In this document: piece after piece, positions 15,080-23,571 of the stretch
How positions within the stretch are numbered: position 1 is the stretch's first letter
How the letters are laid out: every line of letters begins with the position of its first letter
From: Planktothricoides sp. SR001
GTDB lineage: Bacteria > Cyanobacteriota > Cyanobacteriia > Cyanobacteriales > Laspinemataceae
Assembly (NCBI RefSeq): GCF_001276715.1
Contig: NZ_LIUQ01000009.1
Location: 1-32,625 of the forward strand
Direction: 5' to 3'
DNA: 32,625 nucleotides
Translations under genes and position numbers: made by a program
Notes under the pieces: model-generated
Told to the model about the DNA's origin: nothing
The model's database searches: none
What the model saw: the letters and a program-made list of their open reading frames with translations, nothing else

Positions 15080-16249
15080 ATGTTTCAGATTCTTGATTCT
15101 ACTCTCAGAGAAGGAGAGCAAACCCCAGGAGTTTATTTTTCCCCGGAAACAAAGTTGTTAATTGCTCAATATCTAGATCGAATTGGCATCGATATTATTG
15201 AAGTCGGAAATCCTGCTGTTAGCCCGGAAATTTCTGAAGCGATCGCCTTAGTTGCCCAGGCAAAATTAAATGCGAAAATTGGCGCCCACTCTCTTTGTCG
15301 CATCGATCACGTTCAAAAAGCATTGGATTGTGGCATAGATTTTTTAGGCATCTTCTTTAGTGTCGCCAAACACCGTTTAGAGCGAGACTACCATATTACT
15401 TTTGACCAAGCCCTTGAGCAAATTGTCGAAGTAATTCGCTATGCCAAAGCCCAAAATCCCAACCTGTTGATTCGCTATACCCCTGAAGATGCAACCCGCA
15501 CCGAAATCGAACAGGTGATTGAAGTAGCCACGGCGGCAGTCCAAGCTGGTGCAGATATTATTAGCATTGCCGACACAACGGGATACGCAACTCCGTTTCA
15601 ACCCGATCGCAGTTACGCCTATTTTGTCAAAACTTTAAAGCAAAAACTAGCGGATCTTCAGCTATTTCCTAAAATTGCCGTTCATTGTCACAATGACCGA
15701 GGTTTAGCCCTCGCCAATGCCCTTGATGCTTACAAAGCTGGCGCCGATATTATCGATGTCAGTGTTATCGGTTTGGGAGAACGTGCGGGGATTGTTGATT
15801 TGGCAACTTTATTAGTCAACTTAGTTGAAATGGGGGAATCAAAACGGCGTTGGGAGTTTAAATATCTTCAAGAACTCTATCATCTGGTGAGTCAAGCTTC
15901 CCGGATTTCAATTCCGCCTCTTTTCCCGATTATGGGAAAAAATGCCTTCACTCACTATGCCGGGGTTCATGTCACAGCGATCGCCAAGGATCCGATGCTT
16001 TATCAAAGTCTCAACCTGGAGAGTTTGGCTCATCAAAATAAATTAGCCTTAGGAATGCAATCTGGTCGAAATTCAATTGAATTAGCTCTCAAGCAAATTG
16101 GCAAAGAGGAAATGATCGAGAATGAAAGTCTAATTAAGTCAATTCTAAAAGAGGTGAAATTTTTAGCTAAACAAGGAACTTTGATTGATATTCATAATGA
16201 ATTTATCAACCTAGTTAATCGATGTGTTGCTATAGAAAATTTTGAATAA
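15080..16249 (+). CDS. Homocitrate synthase-like DRE-TIM metallolyase
   Basis: A 389-residue member of the isopropylmalate/homocitrate synthase family, which condenses acetyl-CoA with a 2-oxo acid. The TIM-barrel start is LDSTLREGEQTPGV with Arg10 catalytic and Glu11 a likely metal ligand; RYTPEDATR lies near 132-140, IADTTGYATP near 163-172 and HCHNDRG with His202/His204 as metal ligands. LREGEQ (Glu, not Asp) and GERAGI (Ile where isopropylmalate synthases have Asn) resemble the lysine-pathway type of homocitrate synthase more than NifV or LeuA. A short C-terminal helical part is present, but no LeuA regulatory domain. No nif or lysine genes are near. An exporter, a P-loop protein and a lactonase follow on the same strand. 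The 2-oxo acid substrate cannot be read from sequence. Confidence 0.82.
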   Translation: MFQILDSTLREGEQTPGVYFSPETKLLIAQYLDRIGIDIIEVGNPAVSPEISEAIALVAQAKLNAKIGAHSLCRIDHVQKALDCGIDFLGIFFSVAKHRLERDYHITFDQALEQIVEVIRYAKAQNPNLLIRYTPEDATRTEIEQVIEVATAAVQAGADIISIADTTGYATPFQPDRSYAYFVKTLKQKLADLQLFPKIAVHCHNDRGLALANALDAYKAGADIIDVSVIGLGERAGIVDLATLLVNLVEMGESKRRWEFKYLQELYHLVSQASRISIPPLFPIMGKNAFTHYAGVHVTAIAKDPMLYQSLNLESLAHQNKLALGMQSGRNSIELALKQIGKEEMIENESLIKSILKEVKFLAKQGTLIDIHNEFINLVNRCVAIENFE

Positions 16250-16333
16250 TATTGGTCAGCATTCACCCTTATGGTTTGGGTTGCTAAAACCATAGAAATA
16301 TTGTCTTTGAGGAGCCTCTAGGTTTGACGTTAA

Positions 16334-17332
16334 ATGATCTCTAACCCATCAATATCCATCCTATTTAACAGATTTAAAATTAACTCCCCAGGTTCGATAT
16401 TTTCACTGTTCCTGGCTTTAATCGCCTTGTCTTTTGCCGCAATCTTGATTAAACTATGCGAACAAGAAATGAGCGCGATTGGCACCGTGTTTAACCGTTT
16501 ATGGATGGCATCGATCTTACTAGGAGGCTGGGATTGGATCGCTCAAATGGGCGATCGCACCCCCGAATCCGATCTGCCCGGGCTAACCCTGACTACCCAG
16601 CCCCAAACAATCCCTAATTTTCGGGAAATTGCGCTTTTATTTCTAGTGGGAATTATCGGCACGGCTTCGGTCTTATGTTGGGCTTGGTCATTAACTCAAA
16701 CGAGCGTGGCAAACTCAACCCTGATGCGGAATTTATCGCCCTTATTTACTTGTATTCTCGGTGGGATATTCTTACAACAGCAGTTTGAAATTCGCCTGAT
16801 CGGTGGTCTGTTTTTAGGCATATTTGGCGCATCACTGATTGGCATGAATGACATCCAAATTGGACTAGAATATCTCTGGGGAGATGGGTTGGGTCTATTA
16901 GCCGCATTGTTTTATGCCTTAAATCTGTCTATCCTAGAATATTTACGCCCCAAATTTTCAGCGGTGAAATTGTTATTTTGGCGCTGCACGATTGGCGCGA
17001 TCGCTTTGTTGCCGCTGATTTGGCTAACCCAAGACAGTTTTTTTCCCCATTCTTGGCGCGGATGGGCTACCGTATTTATCTTAGCCAGTCTTTGTCAATG
17101 CTTTGGTCAATGTATGTTGATTCATAACCTCAAGTATTTTTCTTCCACCTTTATTGCGATTTTCTTACTCCTTGAACCAACCCTGACAGCAATTTTTGCC
17201 TGGGTGATTTTTGGCGAAACCTTAAGTGGGTTAAATTCCTTGGGATTTGTGATTATTTTGAGCGGCATATTTCTGGCAAAAACTAGCCAAAGCTCCCATA
17301 AAAAAATTTTAATCGAGGAAAAAACAACATGA
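16334..17332 (+). CDS. EamA-family (DMT) transporter, probable exporter
   Basis: A 332-residue membrane protein with two EamA halves and about ten hydrophobic helices. The first half includes FAAILIKLCEQEMSAIGTVFNRLWMA and TSVANSTLMRNLSPLFTCILGG; the second includes LAALFYALNLSILEYLRP and LLLEPTLTAIFAWVIFGETLSG, the typical helix-9 pattern. DMT proteins mostly move amino acids, organic acids or nucleotide sugars across the inner membrane. It starts 84 bp after the homocitrate-synthase-like gene, and its stop overlaps the next start as ATGA, so it is co-expressed with the P-loop gene. GAGGAG is about 20 bases upstream of the ATG, farther than usual, and an in-frame stop just before the ATG excludes a longer protein. 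Substrate is presumably the cluster product, by inference. Confidence 0.85.
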   Translation: MISNPSISILFNRFKINSPGSIFSLFLALIALSFAAILIKLCEQEMSAIGTVFNRLWMASILLGGWDWIAQMGDRTPESDLPGLTLTTQPQTIPNFREIALLFLVGIIGTASVLCWAWSLTQTSVANSTLMRNLSPLFTCILGGIFLQQQFEIRLIGGLFLGIFGASLIGMNDIQIGLEYLWGDGLGLLAALFYALNLSILEYLRPKFSAVKLLFWRCTIGAIALLPLIWLTQDSFFPHSWRGWATVFILASLCQCFGQCMLIHNLKYFSSTFIAIFLLLEPTLTAIFAWVIFGETLSGLNSLGFVIILSGIFLAKTSQSSHKKILIEEKTT

Positions 17333-18183
17333 TGCAATTAAACCAAAATCAAACGGAGTCGATAGAGTTAATCCCTGGAATTGGATTTGGATTCTCCGCC
17401 GTTGATGGCTGGCTTCCCCTGGTGGAACAACCCTTGCTGATTTTAGTTGGCTTGACGGGAGTCGGCAAAAGTACCTTGGTCAAGGCTTTATCGGATACCC
17501 AGTTAAACTTTACCCTGTTGCCTAACCGTCGAACTTTAACCGATCGATTTATCATTCCCACCGTGAGACAAATCGATGGAGTGGTCACGGACGACGATCT
17601 CACCTGCCGTGTGACACGCTTCTCTTATACCCGTCGCTATAAGCAACTCTTTCCCGAAGGAATGGTCTATGTTTTAAGTCAATTACAAATCAACCCGGAG
17701 CGACTCTGCTTTCCGCTACTCTTTGATGGTTTGCGCGGAAAGCTGGAGGTAAAATATGCCAGTGAACTTCTGCCAAATTCTCAATTTATCGTGTTAGAAG
17801 CGCCGAATTCGGTTCGCTTGGAACGTCTGTTAACTCGTCAAGATTCCTTTGATCGCATTGGACAATCTAGCCCGATCGCCTGTAACAATGATACTCAGAA
17901 AATTAGCAGTTTGGCCGAATTAGGATTGCCCGAAGCGGTGAATTTCTTCTCACCGGAAGAAACCACCAGGATTTTAACTCAAATTAATCAAGGAGACTAC
18001 TCGATCGCCGAGGTGCGCGATCGCCTAAAAATTATCGTGGAAGAACAAAAAAACTACGATCCCTTAGCGGCGCGATCGGTCTTAGAACTCCTGCCGACCC
18101 ACCGCACTCTATTTATTGATACAACGCTTAATAGTCCTGAGTCCATCGCCCAAAAAATTAAGTCCTCATTCCTGGCTAATTAA
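17329..18183 (+). CDS. P-loop NTPase / small-molecule kinase-like protein, function unknown
   Basis: 284 residues from ATG 17329 (ATG 17332 is an alternative). Walker A GLTGVGKST at 41-49 follows a hydrophobic strand LLILV. An Arg-rich strand FTLLPNRRTLTDRFIIP (61-77) and DDDLTCRVTRFSYTRRYKQ (88-105) could bind phosphate. LCFPLLFDGLRGKLEV (126-141) may provide the Walker B-like Asp133. IVLEAPNSVRLERLLTRQDSFDRIG (154-178) looks like the LID region of nucleoside-monophosphate-kinase-type enzymes. The fold suggests phosphate transfer to a small molecule, but no known kinase matches. It overlaps the transporter gene by ATGA, showing translational coupling, and precedes the lactonase gene by 34 bp. 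The function is not known to me. Confidence 0.7.
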   Translation: MMQLNQNQTESIELIPGIGFGFSAVDGWLPLVEQPLLILVGLTGVGKSTLVKALSDTQLNFTLLPNRRTLTDRFIIPTVRQIDGVVTDDDLTCRVTRFSYTRRYKQLFPEGMVYVLSQLQINPERLCFPLLFDGLRGKLEVKYASELLPNSQFIVLEAPNSVRLERLLTRQDSFDRIGQSSPIACNNDTQKISSLAELGLPEAVNFFSPEETTRILTQINQGDYSIAEVRDRLKIIVEEQKNYDPLAARSVLELLPTHRTLFIDTTLNSPESIAQKIKSSFLAN

Positions 18184-18217
18184 CCCAACCCTGAATTAAG
18201 GTAAAATAAGGTAAAAG

Positions 18218-19264
18218 ATGATTTTCATCCCTAAACTAGCCCTTGGCTTCCTGTGGCTATTCACTATTTTAGTTGCCCTCCCTACTCCGGTTCTGGCCAA
18301 CAATTTGGCAGACATTATCAATGAGGGCGATCGGGTAGAACAGGTAGTCACAGGTTTTGCGTTTACAGAAGGCCCCGTTTGGCACGATGGTGGTTTTTTA
18401 CTATTTAGTGATATTCCCGCTAATACTATCTATCAATTGTGGACGGGCGATCGCGTTAGGTTGGGTTTCGTTCCTCAACCCAACCTAAGCAATAATTTTT
18501 TTGTCGCTCAACCCGATCAACAAGTAGAGTTAAAAGTATTTCGTCATCCTTCTGGAAATGCCAATGGCAACACTTTAAATCGGCAGGGTAGCTTGCTAAG
18601 TGCTGAATATGCTAACCGTCGGATCTCCTTGACCCAGAAAGATGGTACAATGATTACATTGACCGATCGCTATCAAGGAAAATATCTCAATAGCCCCAAT
18701 GACTTAGTAGTTAAATCCGATGGCAGTATCTACTTTACTGACCCTAACTACAGCCCTAAATTTATCCAGCATTACCATCTGCAAAAACATTCTCAAGAAC
18801 TGGAATTCTATGGGGTCTATCGGCTCACCCCGGATGGTAAATTGACGCTTCTATGCCGGGAATTCCTACATCCCAATGGGATTGCCTTTTCTCCAGATGA
18901 AACAAAATTGTACATCAGTGATTTCCAAAAATCTCACATTCGCGTCTTTGATGTGAAGCCAGACGGCACCCTAACCAACGGACATATTTTTGCCCAACTC
19001 AATCCATCTAGTCAAATCGGAGGGCCAGATGGGATAAAAGTAGATCGGCGAGGAAATGTTTATTGTACTGGACCAGAAGGAGTGTCCATTTTCTCCCCGG
19101 CAGGGGATTTTATGGGTCTGATTCAAGTACCAGAAGTTCCGAGTAATTTAGCCTTTGGAGACAGTGACTATCAAACCCTTTACATCACCGCAAAAACCAG
19201 CATTTACCGGATTCATCTCAAAATCCCAGGATCCGCAGTAACCGGGACCATCCCATATTTGTAG
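18218..19264 (+). CDS. Secreted SMP-30/gluconolactonase-family hydrolase
   Basis: A 348-residue six-bladed propeller of the SMP-30/gluconolactonase family. Signal peptide 1-28 (hydrophobic 5-21, cleavage near VLA). Family marks: FTEGPVW with metal ligand Glu51, LNSPNDLVVKSDGSIYFTDPNYS near 157-178, HPNGIAFSPDETKLYISDF near 219-238 and GGPDGIKVDRRGNVYCTG near 268-285. Members hydrolyse lactones with a divalent metal. Residues about 80-90 (RLGFVPQPNL) are encoded by a 12 bp inverted repeat that looks inserted in frame. The stop TAG (19262-19264) is part of a GTAGGGGCGAAGC repeat, so the last residues may not be original. As last gene of the cluster it could open a lactone of the exported product; homocitrate itself forms a lactone. 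Confidence 0.82.
   Translation: MIFIPKLALGFLWLFTILVALPTPVLANNLADIINEGDRVEQVVTGFAFTEGPVWHDGGFLLFSDIPANTIYQLWTGDRVRLGFVPQPNLSNNFFVAQPDQQVELKVFRHPSGNANGNTLNRQGSLLSAEYANRRISLTQKDGTMITLTDRYQGKYLNSPNDLVVKSDGSIYFTDPNYSPKFIQHYHLQKHSQELEFYGVYRLTPDGKLTLLCREFLHPNGIAFSPDETKLYISDFQKSHIRVFDVKPDGTLTNGHIFAQLNPSSQIGGPDGIKVDRRGNVYCTGPEGVSIFSPAGDFMGLIQVPEVPSNLAFGDSDYQTLYITAKTSIYRIHLKIPGSAVTGTIPYL
18456..18488. repeat. TTAGGTTGGGTT hairpin repeat inside the lactonase gene
   Basis: TTAGGTTGGGTT (18456-18467) and AACCCAACCTAA (18477-18488) are perfect complements around a 9-base loop. The form matches a dispersed cyanobacterial hairpin repeat known to me from other genomes. It is translated without breaking the frame. 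Confidence 0.8.
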
Positions 19265-19337
19265 GGGCGAAGCATTCGCGTAGATAATTTTTCGGTTTTT
19301 TGGGATAAATTTATCCGCGAATGCGTTCATCCCCTAC
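19261..19337. repeat. GTAGGGGCGAAGCATTCGCG inverted-repeat element at the lactonase stop
   Basis: The left arm at 19261-19280 and the right arm CGCGAATGCGTTCATCCCCTAC (19316-19337, with mismatches) enclose about 35 bp. The left arm contains the lactonase stop codon. It belongs to the same family as 7431-7664. Confidence 0.75.
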
Positions 19338-19430
19338 GGGCTGATTTACCAAAATGGGATGCTCCCGCAGTAACCCCCAAGGGGGTTTGAAGACCAAACT
19401 TCTACTTGATCCCTGCCTCTTGCTCGATCA

Positions 19431-20660
19431 ATGAATTTATCTAACTTATTTATTTATATTGGCCCGCCCATTGCCGGTGGCATTATTGGCTATTTCACCA
19501 ATGATATCGCCATTCAAATGTTATTTCGTCCCTATCGAGCGATTTACATTGGTGATCGGCGGCTGCCATTTACTCCCGGACTAATTCCGCGAAATCAAGA
19601 ACGTCTAGCTAAACGAATTTCTGATACCATTATGGGGTCTTTGTTAACCCCGGAAGAATTGCAAAACCTGGCACGGCGTTTGCTGCAAACCGAACGCATG
19701 GAAGGGGCAATTCACTGGCTATTGCGGATGGCAATGGATCAGATTAAGTCCGATACAGAAGCCAAAACCGCGCAAATTTTGGCGGGAATTCTCCATGATT
19801 TTCTCGGCCAATCTTTGCCAAGAATGTTAAAGGTTTTAGCCAAAGATGAAAGCTTTTTACAAGAACAACTCGATCAAATTTTTGACCAAGTTTTATTAGA
19901 AATTCAACTCAATCGCGCCCAAGCCCATCAACTAGCCAATTGGCTGTTAGATGTGGTATTGCCCCCAGATGTAATTCGGCAAGTGTTGGTCGATTTCTTG
20001 ACTGATCGCAACATTCACACCATTGATGAAGGATTTCGCGAACAAAGTAGTGGCACCTATTGGGTCGTAGCCAACCTGATTGGATTACGCAGTACCTTGA
20101 TGCGGTTACGCACCTTTTGTTTAGATGAAAAAGAAAAGTCAAACGATCGCATTCGGGATTTAATTGTTGCCCTGGAACTGCGCGATCGCCTAGAAGAATG
20201 GTTTCAAACCCTTTCCCTGCAAAATCTGCCCTTATCCACCGTCAAACAATTGCGGAAAACCATCCGCGATAGTGTCCGCAACTACCTGCAAACTAGCGGC
20301 ACGGATTTATTATTAGGCTTAAGTAACTCAATTGATTGGCAAAAAGTATCTAGTTTAATCTTAACTCGCTTACAAAAATCCGCAGTGGTCAGTAAATCCC
20401 TCGGATTAGTCAGTCACGAACTAGCCCTGATTTTAGAAAGATATCTAGAACGGGACTTAGAAAATTTAGTGGCCAAAGCCATCCCCATTTTAAACATCGA
20501 TCAAGTAATTATCAATCGGGTGAAAGCCACCTCTCCCGAAGAATTAGAAAATGCCATCAATGGCATTGTCAAAAGTGAATTACAGGCGATCGTTAATCTA
20601 GGAGGAGTGTTAGGTCTGATTGTCGGTTGTATGCAAACTATTATTCTGCTTTTACAATAA
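19431..20660 (+). CDS. DUF445 family membrane-anchored protein
   Basis: A 409-residue DUF445 (YheB-like) protein. A hydrophobic N-terminal segment at 8-31 contains the conserved [20 protein letters not shown], followed by [25 protein letters not shown], the strongest family signature. A long helical middle (about 60-385) with repeated charged helices leads to a C-terminal membrane helix at about 389-408 ([19 protein letters not shown]). Both ends are membrane-associated and the body probably lies on one side as a coiled helical domain. The biochemical role of this family is not established. The gene is separated from the lactonase by a repeat element and has no visible ribosome site; a convergent gene follows. 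Confidence 0.88.
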   Translation: MNLSNLFIYIGPPIAGGIIGYFTNDIAIQMLFRPYRAIYIGDRRLPFTPGLIPRNQERLAKRISDTIMGSLLTPEELQNLARRLLQTERMEGAIHWLLRMAMDQIKSDTEAKTAQILAGILHDFLGQSLPRMLKVLAKDESFLQEQLDQIFDQVLLEIQLNRAQAHQLANWLLDVVLPPDVIRQVLVDFLTDRNIHTIDEGFREQSSGTYWVVANLIGLRSTLMRLRTFCLDEKEKSNDRIRDLIVALELRDRLEEWFQTLSLQNLPLSTVKQLRKTIRDSVRNYLQTSGTDLLLGLSNSIDWQKVSSLILTRLQKSAVVSKSLGLVSHELALILERYLERDLENLVAKAIPILNIDQVIINRVKATSPEELENAINGIVKSELQAIVNLGGVLGLIVGCMQTIILLLQ

Positions 20661-20870
20661 TGATTTGTTAGTTGTTAGTTATTAGTTGTTAGTTATTAGG
20701 TGTTGGGTAGGGATTCTTTGGTTGTTAGTTGTTGGTGGGTAGGGATTCTTTTGTTGGTGGGTAGGGATTCTTTGGGTAGGGATTCTCTGGGTAGGGATCC
20801 TTTAGTTGTTGACGTTTGACAAACAACAAACAACCAACAACTAACAACAAATAACAACTAACAAATCATT
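20659..20870. terminator. Large inverted repeat between convergent genes, possible two-way terminator
   Basis: AATGATTTGTTAGTTGTTA (20659-20677) is exactly complementary to 20852-20870. Imperfect pairing continues inward through T/G-rich and C/A-rich tracts. Between the arms lie five or so GGGTAGGGATTCTTT units. The arms overlap the stop codons of both flanking genes. The folding is clear from sequence; terminator activity is inferred. Confidence 0.5.
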
Positions 20871-22287
20871 CATAAATCGTGCCATCGGGCATAATCGCAC
20901 CACTGAGGTTAAATTTTTCTAAATGAACCCCTGTCAGCGTTGCTCCATATAAATTTGCTCCACTTAAATTGGCCAACTTTTTTGTCGCCAGATTTTCTAT
21001 GGGGTTCTCCTGACGGGACTTTTCATAATTGCCGAAAGATGGCAATCTTAACTGATCACCCACTAACAGCAAAGTAAAAATACCGATTTGAATCGTTGAA
21101 CCATCGGTTAAAACCACAGGTTCTTTCACTCTTTGTCGATTGACAAATACACCATTGGTACTATTTTGATCTTTTAAAATGTAACATCCTTGATCGTCCG
21201 TTTCAATAATCGCGTGCCGTCGAGAAACCATCGGGGAAATAAACCGCACATCCGCATTATGATGGCGACCAAGTAGGACAAATTTTTTATTTTTTAAACA
21301 AATTGAATGAGGGATGACTAATTCAGTGGATTTTTGCAAATTGCTTTCCAAAGAATTGGTATTATGTCCCGACCCAGCATTGCCGATAATTTCCGTTAAT
21401 TTAGCATCCGTGAGATTGGCATGATTCAGATTTGCTTCACTCCAATTAGCCAGACTTAAATGGGCTCTAGTCAAATTGGCTCCAGTTAAGTCTGCACGAG
21501 TCATATTGGTCGAGTATAAATCCGCGCCAGTGAGATTAGCTTTGCTGAGATTTGCCTCACTTAATTTTGCTCCTCTGAGGTCGGCTTCAATTAAATTCAC
21601 CCCGACCATTTTGCTAGAAAATAATTGGGCATTAATTAATTCAACGTATTCTAAATTTGCCCCGGTTAAGTCCGCATTATAAAGTTGCGCTTCACTCATT
21701 TTGGCGCGGGTCAGATCCGCTTCAGTCAGATTCACTCCCGCGAGGTTGGCGAATTCTAATTTGGCATCTTTTAAATGAGCTTTACTTAAATCAGCCCCGG
21801 TTAAATTTGCTCTAATTAAGTCGGCCCCAATTAAGTGCGCCCCATTTAAATCCGCACAGTATAAATAAGCCCGAAAGAGATAAGCCCGAAATAAGTCGGC
21901 CCGCCGGAGATCCGCATAGCTTAAGTCTGCATAACTTAAATAAGCTCCAAAGAGTTTACTATCTCTTAGGTCTGCATGACTCAAGCAGGCTTTTTGTAAA
22001 TTGGCACTGCTGAGATTGGCTAATTTGAGATTGGCTAAATTCAGTCTCGCACCGTTGAGTCTGGCATCATATAAGTCCACATCACTGAGATCCGCCCCGG
22101 TAAAGTTGGTGCTGCGGAGTTCGGTTTCACTCAAGTTAGACCCACTCAAGTTCGCTCCACTGAGGTCAGCACCACTCAGGTCAACACCATTTAAATCAAC
22201 TCCTTTGAGGTTAGCCCCTTTGAGATCAATCCCACAAAAATCTCTTTCTCCTGCTGCGTATGCTTTTAACAGTTCTTGAGCATCCAT
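20866..22287 (-). CDS. Pentapeptide-repeat protein with an inserted FHA domain
   Basis: A 473-residue protein. After a short helical cap (1-19) there is an unbroken run of about 56 A(D/N)LxX pentapeptides from 20 to 298, which should form a right-handed beta helix. A linker (299-322) leads to an FHA domain at about 323-412 with the phospho-threonine pocket residues Gly340-Arg341, SRRH (355-358) and NSTNG (375-379). A second short pentapeptide stretch (438-465) and the ending MPDGTIYE follow; such endings are typical of pentapeptide proteins, so the FHA domain appears to sit near the end of a solenoid. FHA domains bind phospho-Thr peptides, so a kinase such as the one at 5736-7244 could act upstream, by inference. 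It is probably cytoplasmic, with no signal peptide. Confidence 0.88.
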   Translation of the reverse strand: MDAQELLKAYAAGERDFCGIDLKGANLKGVDLNGVDLSGADLSGANLSGSNLSETELRSTNFTGADLSDVDLYDARLNGARLNLANLKLANLSSANLQKACLSHADLRDSKLFGAYLSYADLSYADLRRADLFRAYLFRAYLYCADLNGAHLIGADLIRANLTGADLSKAHLKDAKLEFANLAGVNLTEADLTRAKMSEAQLYNADLTGANLEYVELINAQLFSSKMVGVNLIEADLRGAKLSEANLSKANLTGADLYSTNMTRADLTGANLTRAHLSLANWSEANLNHANLTDAKLTEIIGNAGSGHNTNSLESNLQKSTELVIPHSICLKNKKFVLLGRHHNADVRFISPMVSRRHAIIETDDQGCYILKDQNSTNGVFVNRQRVKEPVVLTDGSTIQIGIFTLLLVGDQLRLPSFGNYEKSRQENPIENLATKKLANLSGANLYGATLTGVHLEKFNLSGAIMPDGTIYE

Positions 22288-22665
22288 TCAAAAAACCCCC
22301 GCTACTGCACGTGATCTCCGAAATATTAAGCTGACGAGAAATGTAGCGCGATCGCCCGATCAAATTCTTTGACAGACGGATCTTGACAGACGGATCTGAT
22401 ATTGATTCCCAGGCGCTATTAGGCTGAGGCTGACCGAGCTAAAATATTAGCAATCCCCTCCTGAATTAGTTTAAGCCTAACAACTATTTTGACAGGGAAT
22501 TTTAATTTTGGTTCTATGATTAAACCATGACAGCATGATGACATGACAGAATGATGATTTGTCATCTTTTGTCACCCTGATGCTTTATCCCTGATGTTTA
22601 CCAATTCACTCCGCAACAAATCCATCTAACAATTTCATCGGCTTCATCGGCAAGAAACAAAAAAT
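22288..22665. other. Intergenic stretch between RimK-like and pentapeptide genes
   Basis: No gene is seen. It holds a direct repeat TTGACAGACGGATC (near 22370-22398) and repeats of CATGACAG / ATGATGA near 22525-22565. A promoter for the pentapeptide gene should lie in the right part on the minus strand, but no convincing -10/-35 pair was found. Confidence 0.4.
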
Positions 22666-23571
22666 TTAATACTGCATCCGATCGCGCATCTTCCCCTTCA
22701 CCGCATTTTTCTCAATAAACTCAATAATCTTACCCGCGACATCGACTCCGGTTGCCGTCTCAATTCCTTCCAGACCGGGGGAAGAATTCACTTCCATCAC
22801 CACCGGGCCATGATTAGAACGTAACATATCCACCCCGGCTACTTTCAACCCCATCGTTTTCACCGCCCGAATTGCGGTGGAACGTTCCTCTGGAGTTAAC
22901 TTAATTTTCTCTGCGGTTCCCCCTCGGTGAAGATTAGAGCGAAATTCCCCCTGAGCCCCTTGGCGTTTCATCGCCGCAATCACTTTTTCCCCGACCACAA
23001 AACACCGGATATCTGCACCACCTGCTTCTTTAATAAACTCCTGGACTAAAATGTTGGCATCTAAACCGCGAAACGCTTCAATCACCGACTTGGCGGCCTG
23101 GTGAGTTTCCGCCAGCACCACGCCAATGCCCTGAGTTCCTTCTAATAATTTAATCACCAAAGGGGCTCCGCCTACCATATCGATTAACCCATCAATATCT
23201 TGGGTAGAATTGGCAAATCCCGTCACCGGCAAACCAATTCCTTCTCTGGCTAGTAGTTGCAAGCAACGCAACTTATCCCGAGAACGAGAAATTGCCTGGG
23301 AACTATTGGTAGAAAATACGCCCATCATTTCAAACTGCCGCACCACTGCGGTGCCATAAAAGGTTTTCGATGCACCAATTCGGGGAATCACCGCGTCAAA
23401 GTCTTCTAATTGTTTGCCTTGATACACTAAAATCGGTCGATGGGAGGTGATATTCATGTAACAACGAAGGTAATTGATTACTTTCATTTCATAACCCCGT
23501 TGCTCACCGGCTTCCTTCAATCTAGAAGTAGAATAAAGCGTACTATCTTGAGATAAGATGGCAATTTTCAT
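22666..23571 (-). CDS. rimK: RimK-family ATP-grasp glutamate ligase
   Basis: A 301-residue ATP-grasp enzyme with normal RimK length. It starts [21 protein letters not shown]; the ATP-binding core includes [19 protein letters not shown] (Lys141, flexible loop 144-151), [18 protein letters not shown] and the metal-binding end [15 protein letters not shown]. Family members add glutamate to the C-terminus of ribosomal protein S6 in E. coli or to other acceptors elsewhere. Its ATG overlaps the stop of the upstream RimB-like gene by 4 bp, so the two are coupled; this pairing is known in other bacteria. The acceptor in this organism is unknown. Confidence 0.9.
   Translation of the reverse strand: MKIAILSQDSTLYSTSRLKEAGEQRGYEMKVINYLRCYMNITSHRPILVYQGKQLEDFDAVIPRIGASKTFYGTAVVRQFEMMGVFSTNSSQAISRSRDKLRCLQLLAREGIGLPVTGFANSTQDIDGLIDMVGGAPLVIKLLEGTQGIGVVLAETHQAAKSVIEAFRGLDANILVQEFIKEAGGADIRCFVVGEKVIAAMKRQGAQGEFRSNLHRGGTAEKIKLTPEERSTAIRAVKTMGLKVAGVDMLRSNHGPVVMEVNSSPGLEGIETATGVDVAGKIIEFIEKNAVKGKMRDRMQY

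Noticed and set aside
15080-16249. Assignment as nifV
   Set aside because: LREGEQ and GERAGI differ from the NifV pattern I know and no nif genes are nearby, so no symbol was given.
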